This document shows positions 24,252-33,472 of a DNA stretch of 64,000 nt, in pieces (within the stretch, counting starts at the first letter, position 1; the number at the start of each line of letters is the position of its first letter). The stretch comes from an uncultured bacterium. GTDB lineage: Bacteria > Planctomycetota > JAJSAM01 > JAJVHW01. Under the pieces are notes generated by a model. That model did no database searches and was not told where the DNA came from. It saw nothing but the letters and a program-made list of their open reading frames with translations. The translations under genes were made by a program, and so were the position numbers. The stretch spans positions 310,001 to 374,000 of the forward strand of contig CALKVK010000009.1 of NCBI GenBank assembly GCA_937996235.1, given 5' to 3'.

Positions 24252-26627
24252 GTGGACGACGAGGACGCCGAGAACCCCGGCGCTCCGGACAGGGAGCGGC
24301 GGTCGAACTTCCTCCGCGACATCATCGACGCGGATCTCGCGTCGGGGCGTCAGGCGCAGGTCGTCACGCGCTTCCCGCCGGAGCCGAACGGCTGGCTGCA
24401 CATCGGCCACGCGAAGGCGCTCTGGATCAACTGCGGGATCGCGCGCGACTACGGCGGCACGTTCCGGCTGCGCTTCGACGACACGAACCCGCTGACGGAG
24501 GAGACGAGCTACGTCGAGGGCATCGAGCGCGACGTGCGCTGGCTCGGCTGCGACTGGGACGGCGCGGTGCGCTTCGCGTCGGACTACTTCGAGTTCATGT
24601 ACGAGGCGGCCTGCACGCTGATCCGCAAGGGCCTCGCGTACGTGGACGACCAGACGCAGGAGCAGATCTCCGCAGGGCGCGGCACCGTCACCGAGGCGGG
24701 CACGCCGAGCCCGTGGCGCGACCGCGGCGTCGCCGAGAACCTCGACCTCTTCGCGCGCATGCGCGCCGGCGAGTTCGCGGACGGCTCGCGCGTGCTGCGC
24801 GGGAAGATCGACATGGCCGCGCCGAACATGCTGCTGCGCGACCCGCTGCTCTACCGCATCCGGCACGCCGCGCACCACCGCACGGGCGACGCGTGGTGCA
24901 TCTATCCGATGTACGACTTCGCGCACTGCCTCGAGGACGCGTGCGAGGGCGTCACGCACTCGTTCTGCTCGATCGAGTTCGCGACGAACCGCCCGCTCTA
25001 CGACTGGGTGCTCGAGAACGTGCTCGAGGGCGAGGCGCTCGCGCGGCGCCCCCGCCAGTACGAGTTCGCGCGCCTCGCGCTGCCGTACACGGTGACCAGC
25101 AAGCGCAAGCTCCTGCAGCTCGTGAACGAGCGCCACGTCTCGGGCTGGGACGACCCGCGCATGCCGACCCTCGCGGGCCTGCGGCGCCGCGGCGTCACGC
25201 CCGAGGCCATCCGCACGTTCTGCGACATGATCGGCGTCGCCCGCGCGAACAGCATGGTGGACGTCGGCAAGCTCGAGCACTGCATCCGCGAGGACCTGAA
25301 CACGCGCTCGGAGCGCGTCATGGCCGTGCTCGACCCGCTCGAGCTCGTCGTCACCGACTGGCCCGAGGACCAGGTGCTCGAGCTCGACGCGCCGCTCTGG
25401 CCGCACGACGTGCCGCACGAGGGCACGCGGACGCTGCCGTTCACGCGCACGCTCCTCGTCGAGCGCGACGACTTCCGCGAGACGCCGCCGAAGGGCTGGC
25501 ACCGTCTCGCGCCGGGCCGCGAGGTGCGGCTGCGCCACGCGTTCGTGGTGCGCGTGGACGACGTCGAGCGCGACCCGGCGACGGGCGCCGTCGTCCGGCT
25601 CCTCTGCACGCACGACCCCGCGACGCGCTCGGGCGAGCCGCAGGGCCGCAAGGTGCGCGGGACGATCCACTGGGTCTCGGCGACCCGCTCCACGCCGTGT
25701 GCGGTGCGCCTCTACGACCGCCTCTTCGACGCGGAGCGGCCGGGCGAGGAGCGCGACTTCCTGCTCGACCTGAACCCGCGCTCGCTGGTCGCGGTGACGG
25801 GGCGCGTCGAGCCCTACGCGGCGTCGCTCGCACCGGGCGCGCGCGTGCAGTTCGAGCGCCTCGGCTACTTCGTCGCCGACGCCGAGGAGTCGCGGCCCGG
25901 CGCACCGGTCTGGAACCGCGTCGTGCCGCTCCGCGACTCGTGGGCGCGGCAGGAGGCGCGCGCCGATGCGCCCGACGAGGAGGAGCCGGCGCCCGCCCCG
26001 ACGCCCGCGCGCACACCGCAGGCGACGCCCGCGAGCACCATCGCCGACGAGCGCGAGCGGCTGCGCGCGGCGACCCCCGCGCTCGCGGCCGCGTTCGAGC
26101 GCTACACCGACGCGTGGGGCCTCGCGGCCGAGGACGCGGACCGCCTCTCCGGCGACCTCGCGCTCGTCGCCTTCGTGGACGCCGCCGCGGCCGTGCGCGG
26201 ACAGCGCGCGGCCGTCGCGAAGTGGGCGATCAACGAGCTCCTGCGCGAGACGAAGGAGCGCTCGCCGGCCGACCTGCCGTTCGACGGCGCCGCGTTCGGC
26301 GCCCTCGTCGCGCTCGTCGAGAACGGCACGGTGACGGCGGCGGCCGGCAAGGACGTGCTCGCGGAGCTCGTCGCCAAGGGCGGCGACCCGGCGGAGATCG
26401 TCGCGCGCCGCGGCCTCGCGCGCGTCGGCGACGCGGCGGAGCTGGGAGCGCTCGTCGATGGCGTGCTCGCCGCGCACCCCGACCATCTCGCGCGCTTCCG
26501 TGCGGGTCAGACCTCGCTCGAGGGCTTCTTCATGGGACAGGCGATGCGCGCGTCGAAGGGACGCGCGGACCCGGCGCTGCTGCGCGAGCTCCTCGCGCGC
26601 AAGCTCGGCGGATCGGCCGCGTCGTGA
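24252..26627 (+). CDS. glnS: Glutaminyl-tRNA synthetase with C-terminal YqeY/GatB-tail domain
   Basis: A 791-residue class I synthetase that charges tRNA-Gln with glutamine. The catalytic domain has HIGH (H50-H53) in PPEPNGWLHIGHAK, FDDTNP, and the second signature as VTSKRKL (T282-K286, where most GlnRS have MSKRK). GlnRS-specific blocks include WCIYPMYDFAH, the tRNA-binding CSIEFATNRPLYDW and the beta-barrel anticodon-binding region GRKVRGTIHWVSATRSTPCAVRLY. The E. coli-type protein is about 555 aa. Here an acidic/proline linker (about 580-595) leads to a 190-residue YqeY/GatB-tail domain (from TIADERERLRAATP), a fusion known from Deinococcus GlnRS. Start: GTG with AGGAG upstream. The stop overlaps gatE (GTGA). 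Confidence 0.96.
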   Translation: MDDEDAENPGAPDRERRSNFLRDIIDADLASGRQAQVVTRFPPEPNGWLHIGHAKALWINCGIARDYGGTFRLRFDDTNPLTEETSYVEGIERDVRWLGCDWDGAVRFASDYFEFMYEAACTLIRKGLAYVDDQTQEQISAGRGTVTEAGTPSPWRDRGVAENLDLFARMRAGEFADGSRVLRGKIDMAAPNMLLRDPLLYRIRHAAHHRTGDAWCIYPMYDFAHCLEDACEGVTHSFCSIEFATNRPLYDWVLENVLEGEALARRPRQYEFARLALPYTVTSKRKLLQLVNERHVSGWDDPRMPTLAGLRRRGVTPEAIRTFCDMIGVARANSMVDVGKLEHCIREDLNTRSERVMAVLDPLELVVTDWPEDQVLELDAPLWPHDVPHEGTRTLPFTRTLLVERDDFRETPPKGWHRLAPGREVRLRHAFVVRVDDVERDPATGAVVRLLCTHDPATRSGEPQGRKVRGTIHWVSATRSTPCAVRLYDRLFDAERPGEERDFLLDLNPRSLVAVTGRVEPYAASLAPGARVQFERLGYFVADAEESRPGAPVWNRVVPLRDSWARQEARADAPDEEEPAPAPTPARTPQATPASTIADERERLRAATPALAAAFERYTDAWGLAAEDADRLSGDLALVAFVDAAAAVRGQRAAVAKWAINELLRETKERSPADLPFDGAAFGALVALVENGTVTAAAGKDVLAELVAKGGDPAEIVARRGLARVGDAAELGALVDGVLAAHPDHLARFRAGQTSLEGFFMGQAMRASKGRADPALLRELLARKLGGSAAS

Positions 26628-28687
26628 AGCGCACCTGGTTCAAGCGCGTCGCGGCACCGCCCGCGCCGATCGACCTCAACCCGCGCACGGACCCGGCGCT
26701 CGACTTCCCGTGGCGCGCGGCGTCCGAGATGACGCCGCAGGACTACGCCGAGATCGGCTTCCTCTGCGGACTCGAGGTGCACCAGCAGCTCGCGACGCGG
26801 CGCAAGCTGTTCTGCCGCTGCCCCGCCGACGTGCGCACCGACCGCGTGGACGCCGAGGTGCTGCGCCACATGCGGCCCACGCTCTCCGAGATGGGCCTCT
26901 ACGACGGCTGCGCGCTCATGGAGTTCAAGACGCGCAAGGAGATCGTCTACCTGCTCTCACGCGCGTGCGTCTGCACGTACGAGATGGACGACACGCCGCC
27001 GTTCGAGATCGACGAGGAGGCGGTGCGCAGCGCGCTCGGCATCGCGCGGCTCTTCGACATGAGCCTCGTCTCCGAGCTGCAGGTGATGCGCAAGCAGTAC
27101 CTCGACGGCTCGATCCCGACCGGCTTCCAGCGCACCGGCATGATCGCGGTCGGCGGCTCGGTGCCGCTGCGCGCGAGCGAGCTCGGCCGCGACGGCGTGC
27201 TGCGCCTGCGCCAGCTCACGCTCGAGGAGGACTCGTGCCGCGAGGTGTCCGACGTCGGCCACCGCATCGTGTTCCGCACGGACCGCCTCGGCGCGCCGCT
27301 GATCGAGACCGTGACCGAACCCGACCTGCTGACGCCCCGCGACGCGGAGGCGGGCGGGCGGCTGCTCGCCGCCGTCGCGCACGCGAGCGGTCGCGTGCGG
27401 CGCGGGCCGGGCGCCGCGCGGCAGGACGTGAACGTCTCCGTCGCGGGCAGCCGCCGCATCGAGATCAAGGGCGTGCCCAGCCACCGCGCGATCCCGCGCC
27501 TCGTGCACGTCGAGGCGTTCCGCCAGCTCGAGCTGCTGCGCATCCGCGAGGAGCTCCGCCGGCGCGGCGTGACGCCCGAGATGCTGCGGCTCGAGAACGA
27601 GGCGACGCCGTGGGAGTCGGCGAACGTCGCGCTCGCAGCGGACGCGGTGCGGCCCTCGGCCTGCGCGCCGCTGCGGACGGCTCTGGAGCGCGGGCAGACG
27701 ATCGTGGCCGTGCGCCTGCCGCGCTTCGCGGGCCTGCTCGCGCACCGCACGCAGCCCGGCGTCACCTTCGCCCAGGAGTTCACCGAGCGGCTGCGCGTCA
27801 TCGCGTGCCTCGCCGACCGGCCGTTCCTCGCGCACTCGGACGACCCGGACGGAGTCGAGGCGGCGGTCTGGGAGCGCGTCCGCGCGCTGCTCGGCGCCGA
27901 AGCGGGCGACGCGCTCGTGCTCGCGTGGGGCGACGAGGACGACGCCGCCACCGCCGCGCGCGAGATCGCGCTCCGCGCCGAGGACGCGCTCGTCGGCGTG
28001 CCGTCCGAGACGCGCCAGGCCTACGGCGACGGCACGACGGGGCTCGAGCGCATCCTGCCCGGTCCCGAGCGCATGTACCCGGACACCGACACGCCGCCCG
28101 TGCGCATCCGCGACGCGTGGGTCGCGGACCTCGACGCGCACCGCCCCGAGCTGCCGTGGGAGCGCGAGCTGCGCTACGAGGCGCTCGGACTGCCCGAGGC
28201 GCTCGCGCGGCGCCTCGCCGACGCGCCCTGGGCCGCCGTCTTCGACGCGTGCGCGCCCGCGCCGGGCGACGTCGCGCGGCGCCTCGCGTGGGCGCTCGAG
28301 AAGCGCGTCCCGCACCTGCTGCGCGCCGGCGTGATCGACACGCTCCCGGACGCGGGCCGCATCGCGGCGCTCGTCCGCGACGTCGAGGCGGGCCGCGTCC
28401 GCCCGGAGGCGTTCGAGCCGGCGTTCGACGAGCTCGCGCGGTCGTCGGACGACGACCCGGAGGCGCTGCTCGACGCATGGCGCGTGGGCGACGACGACGC
28501 GCAGCTCCTCGAGGCGCGCATCGAGGCCGTGCGCGCGCTCCCCCGCAGCCCGTTCGCGAGCGACGAGGGGCACCTGCGCCGCAGCGTCGGCGAGGTGCTG
28601 CCGTACGTGCTCGGACGCGCGGCGCCCGACGTCGTGCACCGCGCGGTCGCGGACGCGCTCGCACGCGGCCCGGAGGACGCGCGATGA
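26624..28687 (+). CDS. gatE: Glu-tRNA(Gln) amidotransferase subunit E (archaeal-type GatE)
   Basis: A 687-residue tRNA-binding/kinase subunit of the GatDE amidotransferase. It activates Glu on mischarged Glu-tRNA-Gln and amidates it with ammonia supplied by GatD. GatE-defining text is clear: GLEVHQQLATRRKLFCRCP near the start, MRPTLSEMG, the Cys-rich loop ACVCTYEMDDTPPFEID, SIPTGFQRTGMIA, LTLEEDSCREV, RTDRLGAPLIET, ARQDVNVSVAGSRRIEIKG and GPERMYPDTDTPP (about residue 478). The last follows an AspRS-like insert that separates GatE from GatB. The C-terminus is a YqeY-like helical tail. Archaeal GatE is about 620-635 aa. The start GTG overlaps the glnS stop by 4 bp, and the stop overlaps gatD. 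GatE is regarded as archaeal, so its place in a bacterial operon is exceptional. Confidence 0.95.
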   Translation: MKRTWFKRVAAPPAPIDLNPRTDPALDFPWRAASEMTPQDYAEIGFLCGLEVHQQLATRRKLFCRCPADVRTDRVDAEVLRHMRPTLSEMGLYDGCALMEFKTRKEIVYLLSRACVCTYEMDDTPPFEIDEEAVRSALGIARLFDMSLVSELQVMRKQYLDGSIPTGFQRTGMIAVGGSVPLRASELGRDGVLRLRQLTLEEDSCREVSDVGHRIVFRTDRLGAPLIETVTEPDLLTPRDAEAGGRLLAAVAHASGRVRRGPGAARQDVNVSVAGSRRIEIKGVPSHRAIPRLVHVEAFRQLELLRIREELRRRGVTPEMLRLENEATPWESANVALAADAVRPSACAPLRTALERGQTIVAVRLPRFAGLLAHRTQPGVTFAQEFTERLRVIACLADRPFLAHSDDPDGVEAAVWERVRALLGAEAGDALVLAWGDEDDAATAAREIALRAEDALVGVPSETRQAYGDGTTGLERILPGPERMYPDTDTPPVRIRDAWVADLDAHRPELPWERELRYEALGLPEALARRLADAPWAAVFDACAPAPGDVARRLAWALEKRVPHLLRAGVIDTLPDAGRIAALVRDVEAGRVRPEAFEPAFDELARSSDDDPEALLDAWRVGDDDAQLLEARIEAVRALPRSPFASDEGHLRRSVGEVLPYVLGRAAPDVVHRAVADALARGPEDAR

Positions 28688-30072
28688 GCGCCGACGACTT
28701 CAAGGGCTACCGCGATCCGACGCTGTCGGTTCTCAGGCGGCACGGCGTCACGGTCTGGTGCGAGGTCGTCGCGCGCACGACGCGCGGCGACTTCGCGGGA
28801 CTCGTGCTGCCGCGCTCCGAGACCTCCGACGCCGACCACCTCGTGCTGAAACTCGAGAGCGGCTACAACGTCGGCCTGCGCCACGACACGATCACGGCGC
28901 TCGAGCGCACCGGCTACAAGAAGGTCGAGTACAAGATCCCCGAGCAGGAGTTCCCGAAGGACCCTGCGAAGCCGCGCGTGGTGCTGCTCGGCACCGGCGG
29001 CACGATCGCCTCGCGTCTCGACTACCGCACCGGCGCGGTGATCCCGGCCTTCACGCCCGGCGAGCTGTACGGGTCCGTGCCCGAGCTGGCGGACGTCTGC
29101 AACCTCAGCACCGAGAAGCTCTTCGGCGTCTTCTCCGAGAACATGGGCCGCGAGCAGTACCTCGCGCTCGCGACGCGCATCGGCGAGGTGATCCGCGACG
29201 GCTGCGACGGCGTGATCGTCGGCCACGGCACCGACACGATGGCGCACACCGCGGCGGTGCTCGCGTTCATGGTGGAGAACCCGCCGGTGCCGATCGTGAT
29301 GGTCGGCAGCCAGCGCTCGTCGGACCGCCCGTCGTCCGACGCGGCGCGCAACCTCATCGCCGCCGCCACCGCCGCGGCGCACGGTCCGATCGCCGAGGTG
29401 CTCGTCTGCATGCTCGGCCCGACGTCGCACCGCTACAACCTGCTGCACCGCGGCACGCGCGTGCGCAAGATGCACAGCTCCTACCGCAGCACGTTCCGCA
29501 CGCTCGGCGACGTGCCGGTGGCGCTGGTCGACGACGACGGGCTGCGTCCGATCCACACCGAGTGGCGCCCGCGCCGCAGCGACCGCGAGGTCACGATCCG
29601 CGCCGCCTTCGACGAGCGCGTCACGATCCTCTACTACTACCCCAACATGCAGCCCGACGTGATCGACGCACTCGTCGAGAAGGGCTACCGCGGGATCGTG
29701 ATCGCGGGCACGGGGCTCGGCCACGTGAACCGCAAGGTCTACCCGGCGCTCGAGCGCGCGCACGCGGCGGGCGTGCACCTCTACATGACGCTCCAGACGC
29801 TCTGGGGCTTCGTGCAGATGAACGTCTACGAGACGGGCCGCGAGATCCTCGGCCTCGGCGTCGTGCCGCTCGCGAACATGCTGCCCGAGGTCGCGTTCAT
29901 GAAGCTCTCGTGGGCGCTCGGGCTCCACCCGGACGACCCCGCCCGCGTGACCGAGCTGATGACGACGCCGCTCGCGGGCGAGATCACCGACCGCGAGCCG
30001 CACGACGGCTACCTGCTCTTCCAGGGCGGCGTGCCGGAGATGCGCGAGCTGCTCGGCCGCATCTGGTCGTGA
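28684..30072 (+). CDS. gatD: Glu-tRNA(Gln) amidotransferase subunit D (asparaginase-like GatD)
   Basis: A 462-residue glutaminase subunit that releases ammonia from Gln (or Asn) for GatE. The N-terminal beta-barrel domain specific to GatD is present (GDFAGLVLPRS ... LVLKLESGYNVGL), which plain asparaginases lack. The L-asparaginase domain follows, with nucleophile Thr107 in GTGGTIAS, the Thr183-Asp184 pair in GHGTDTMAHT and Lys262 in VRKMHSSYRSTF, so the catalytic set is complete. Further conserved text is MVGSQRSSDRPSSDAARNL and GTGLGHVN. The ATG overlaps the gatE stop (ATGA), so glnS, gatE and gatD form one translation-coupled unit. Archaeal GatD is about 420-450 aa. No archaeal-style flanking genes are seen. 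Active enzyme expected. Confidence 0.95.
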   Translation: MSADDFKGYRDPTLSVLRRHGVTVWCEVVARTTRGDFAGLVLPRSETSDADHLVLKLESGYNVGLRHDTITALERTGYKKVEYKIPEQEFPKDPAKPRVVLLGTGGTIASRLDYRTGAVIPAFTPGELYGSVPELADVCNLSTEKLFGVFSENMGREQYLALATRIGEVIRDGCDGVIVGHGTDTMAHTAAVLAFMVENPPVPIVMVGSQRSSDRPSSDAARNLIAAATAAAHGPIAEVLVCMLGPTSHRYNLLHRGTRVRKMHSSYRSTFRTLGDVPVALVDDDGLRPIHTEWRPRRSDREVTIRAAFDERVTILYYYPNMQPDVIDALVEKGYRGIVIAGTGLGHVNRKVYPALERAHAAGVHLYMTLQTLWGFVQMNVYETGREILGLGVVPLANMLPEVAFMKLSWALGLHPDDPARVTELMTTPLAGEITDREPHDGYLLFQGGVPEMRELLGRIWS

Positions 30073-30109
30073 CGCCCGGTCGCGTCCGGCGCGACAGGAC
30101 GAGGCGGGA

Positions 30110-30115
30110 TAGGCT
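30110..30115 (+). promoter_or_regulatory. Putative -10 box (TAGGCT) for the VIT/VWA lipoprotein gene
   Basis: A TAnnnT hexamer preceded by GA (GATAGGCT) in the 112-bp gap after gatD. It implies a leader of about 60 nt containing the GGAGGG ribosome site at 30175-30180. Confidence 0.35.
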
Positions 30116-30184
30116 GGAACTCGACGTGCGCACGTGCGTCCCAGGGAGCGACGCGCGTGCGCGTCGTCCCGTCGGGAGGGTCCC

Positions 30185-33100
30185 ATGCGTCGTCCCCGTC
30201 TCTCGCTGCCGCAGCTCGCCGTGCTCCTGCTCGCCGCCGCCGCCTGTGCGCGCACGCAAACGACGCCCCCCACGCACAGGGCCGCGACGGGGCCGGGCGA
30301 ATCGCACGCGAGCGCGCCGCCGCCGCGCACGGTCGCGTCCGCCGCGGAGCGTGCACGCTGGGTCGACGACCACGTCGCCGCGGGCTGGTTCCCGGACGCG
30401 AGCACGGTGGAGCAGCCGGGGGCGCCGGGCTCGCCGCCGCCGTCGCCCGTGACCGCGTTCCGCGGGCCTGCGGGCGAGGTGCCGCCGGACTCGCGTGAGC
30501 CGGCGGGCGATCCTGCGCCGCCGCGGGCCGCAGCTCCGGTGGAGCGCGCGCGCGACTCCGGCGACGACTCCCCGATCTCCGGAGGCGGGGGCGGCGGCGG
30601 CGGACGCTCGCACGAAGGCGACGAGGAGTACGAGGACGCCGTCGACGGGTACGCCGGGCAGCCCGAGTCGAAGGACGGCGCCGCGTCGGAGTCGCCGCGC
30701 ACGTGGAAGCGCTCGACGATCAGCCCGAACGCCACGCAGCTCGTGATCGGCGACGACGAGTCGCTGCCGCTCGAGTCCTGCCAGGCGTGGGTGCGCGTGG
30801 ACGGCTTCCGCGCACGCGTGGTGCTCGACCTCACGTACGCGAACCCGCACGACCGCAACCTCGAGGGCGTGTTCAAGCTGCGCGTGCCGGACGAGGCCGC
30901 CGTGCACTTCCTCGCGTTCGGCGGCGGCGGCGCGGCGGTGCCCGCGGTCACGACGGCGCGCGGCGACGCAGCCGACCTCTCCCCCGCGGGACTCGCGGCC
31001 GCGCGCAGCGGCGCGACTCCGCTGCAGGTCGCGCACGTCGTGCCGCGCGAGGCCGCGCAGCGGGCGTACGCGCAGGAGACCGCGCGGAACATCGACCCGG
31101 CGCTGCTCGAGTGGAACGGCGCGGGCGTGTTCTCGGCGCGCGTGTTCCCGCTGCTCGCGCACATGCAGCACCGCATCACCGTCGCCTACGACATGGATCT
31201 CGTGGCGTCGGGGGCCGAGCGCGAGCTGCTGCTCGACCTGCCGCAGGGCCGCACCCCGCCACGGGTCACGCTGCTCTCTCCCGGCACCGTGAACGTGCGG
31301 AACGCGGGCGAGGACGCCGCGCCGGACCAGCGCGTACACGTGCGCGTGCCCGCTCCCGCGGCGCTCGCGATCGCGGGCGACGACGCGGTCGGACCGCACT
31401 TCGCGGCGTGGATCGCGCCCGAGCTGCCGAGCGCGCCCGCGAGCGCCCACCGCCGCGCGGTGTTCCTGCTCGACACGTCGATGTCGTCGAACGCGGAGCG
31501 CATGAACGTCTGGACCGCGCTCGTGCGCGAGACGCTCGCGCGCAACCGCGACACCGCCACCGAGTTCGCGGTGCTCTGCTTCAACGTCGAGACGTGGTGG
31601 TGGCGCGAGGGCTTCGCGCCGAACGACGCCGCGACCGTGGACGCCCTCGACCGCGACCTCGCGGCGCTGGCGCTCGAAGGCGCGTCGGACCTCGGCGCCG
31701 CATTCGCGCGGCTCGCCGCCACGCCGTGGACGCAGGGACTCGCCGACGCGGACGTCTTCCTGCTGAGCGACGGCGCCGACACGTGGGGCGCCGCGCCGCC
31801 CGCGGCCGTCGCCGCGCGGCTGGGTGCGCCGATCTACGGCTACACCACGGGACTGCCCGGCACCGACGTGCGCGGACTGCAGGCCATCGCACGCGCCACG
31901 GGCGGCGCGCTCTTCTCGGTGACGGGCGCGGACGACGTCGCCGGCGCCGCGACGGCGCACCGCGCGCGGCCGTGGACGCTGCGCGGCGTGGACGTCGCGG
32001 GCGCGGCCGACGTGCTCGTCGCCGGGCGTCCCGCGAACGTCTATCCGGGGCAGCGCCTGCGGCTCGCCGGGCGCGGCCGGCCGCGCGCGGGCGACGAGGT
32101 CGTGCTCCACCTCGAGCGCGGCGCGGAGACGCGCGACGTGCGGCTGCCGCTCGCCGACGTCGTCGCGTCGGAGCTCGCACCGCGCGCGTACGGCGAGATC
32201 GCGACCGGCCGGCTCGAGGAGCTCGCGCCGCTCGCCGACGACGACGCGCGCGCCTACGCGCTGCACTACGGCGTCACGGGCGCGACCTGTTCGCTGCTCC
32301 TGCTCGAGAGCGAGGAACGCTACGCGGCGTACGGCATCGACCTCGTCGCCGACGCCTCGCGCGTGCGCGCACGGCCCGTCGCCGCGGTCGAGAGCGAGCT
32401 CGACGCCGAGGCGGCGCGACTCGCGGGCGATCCGAAGAGCGCGTTCCTCGCGTGGCTCGACCGCCTGGAGCGCGTCTCGGGCGTGACGTTCGACGACCTC
32501 GACGCCGTGCGCGCCGCGGCGCGCACGCTGCCCGCGACCGCGTTCGCCCCGGACGCCCTGCCGCTGACGTGCCGCACGCGCACGTGGGACGACGTCGCGG
32601 GCGCGTTCCAGGAGCAGCTCGTCGCGGGCGCGCCCACCTACGACGCGACGACGACCGAGGCCGCGGGCCGGCTCTCCGTCCGCGGCGCCGCCGACGCCCT
32701 GCGCGCGCTCTCGTCCCTCGTGGAGGCCGACCCGGGCTCCACCGACCTGCTCCGCGACGTCTCGTTCTCGGCGCTCGAGTGGGACCTCGTGCCCCAGGCG
32801 TACGGCCTGCTCCTGCGCGTCGCGGCGCTGCGGCCCCACGAGCCCGAGACCGTGCGCGCGCTCGCGGAGTGCCTGGCGCGCACGGGACGCACCGACGCCG
32901 CCATGCTGTGCTACGAGGTGGCGCTGCGCGGCGACTGGGACCCGCGCTTCGGCGCGTTCCGCCTGATCGCCGCCACGGACTACGCGCGGCTCCTCGGGGA
33001 GCTCGAGCGCGGCGCGCGCACGACTTCGCTCGGCGCGCTCGCGCGCGACGCGCGCGGCCGCATCGAGCGGGACTACCTGCGCGGGCCGGCGGACCTGCTC

Positions 33101-33451
33101 GTCACGCTGACGTGGAACACGGACCGCACGGACGTCGACCTGCACGTCGTCGACCCGACCGGCGAGGACTGCTACTACGGGCACCGGCGCACGGCGGCCG
33201 GCGGCGCGCTCACGGAGGACGTCACGCAGGGCTACGGCCCCGAGCTGTTCGTCGCCGGCGCGGCGCTGCCCGGCACGTACCGCGTGCAGGTGCACTACTA
33301 CGCGTCGGACCGCACGCGCACGACGCTGCGCAGCAAGGTGTACGCGACCGTCGTCCGCGGCTTCGGCACCGACCGCGAGACGGTCTCGCGCCACGCGCTC
33401 GTCCTCGGCGACACCGCGGACGACGCGCTCGTGACGACCGTCGACTTCTGA
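30185..33451 (+). CDS. VIT and von Willebrand factor A domain lipoprotein with YfaP-like C-terminal domain
   Basis: A 1088-residue surface or periplasmic lipoprotein (lipobox AAAAC, Cys21). A low-complexity part follows, with a run of eight Gly and acidic residues. About residues 165-330 resemble a VIT domain (AWVRVDGFRARVVLDLTYAN ... LEGVFKLRVPDEAAVHFLAF ... REAAQRAYAQETAR). Residues 420-600 are a VWA domain with a MIDAS-type DTSMSSN and LSDGADTWG. The next 300 residues are helical and TPR-like. The last 110 carry a DUF2135/YfaP-like beta domain (DLLVTLTWNTDRTDVDLHVV ... GYGPELFVAGAALPGTYRVQ). GGAGGG lies four bases before the ATG. VIT-VWA proteins bind partners in a metal-dependent way; the partner is unknown. 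An in-frame ATG further upstream would spoil the signal peptide. Confidence 0.85.
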   Translation: MRRPRLSLPQLAVLLLAAAACARTQTTPPTHRAATGPGESHASAPPPRTVASAAERARWVDDHVAAGWFPDASTVEQPGAPGSPPPSPVTAFRGPAGEVPPDSREPAGDPAPPRAAAPVERARDSGDDSPISGGGGGGGGRSHEGDEEYEDAVDGYAGQPESKDGAASESPRTWKRSTISPNATQLVIGDDESLPLESCQAWVRVDGFRARVVLDLTYANPHDRNLEGVFKLRVPDEAAVHFLAFGGGGAAVPAVTTARGDAADLSPAGLAAARSGATPLQVAHVVPREAAQRAYAQETARNIDPALLEWNGAGVFSARVFPLLAHMQHRITVAYDMDLVASGAERELLLDLPQGRTPPRVTLLSPGTVNVRNAGEDAAPDQRVHVRVPAPAALAIAGDDAVGPHFAAWIAPELPSAPASAHRRAVFLLDTSMSSNAERMNVWTALVRETLARNRDTATEFAVLCFNVETWWWREGFAPNDAATVDALDRDLAALALEGASDLGAAFARLAATPWTQGLADADVFLLSDGADTWGAAPPAAVAARLGAPIYGYTTGLPGTDVRGLQAIARATGGALFSVTGADDVAGAATAHRARPWTLRGVDVAGAADVLVAGRPANVYPGQRLRLAGRGRPRAGDEVVLHLERGAETRDVRLPLADVVASELAPRAYGEIATGRLEELAPLADDDARAYALHYGVTGATCSLLLLESEERYAAYGIDLVADASRVRARPVAAVESELDAEAARLAGDPKSAFLAWLDRLERVSGVTFDDLDAVRAAARTLPATAFAPDALPLTCRTRTWDDVAGAFQEQLVAGAPTYDATTTEAAGRLSVRGAADALRALSSLVEADPGSTDLLRDVSFSALEWDLVPQAYGLLLRVAALRPHEPETVRALAECLARTGRTDAAMLCYEVALRGDWDPRFGAFRLIAATDYARLLGELERGARTTSLGALARDARGRIERDYLRGPADLLVTLTWNTDRTDVDLHVVDPTGEDCYYGHRRTAAGGALTEDVTQGYGPELFVAGAALPGTYRVQVHYYASDRTRTTLRSKVYATVVRGFGTDRETVSRHALVLGDTADDALVTTVDF

Positions 33452-33472
33452 CGCCGACCGCGCCGGCGCCGT

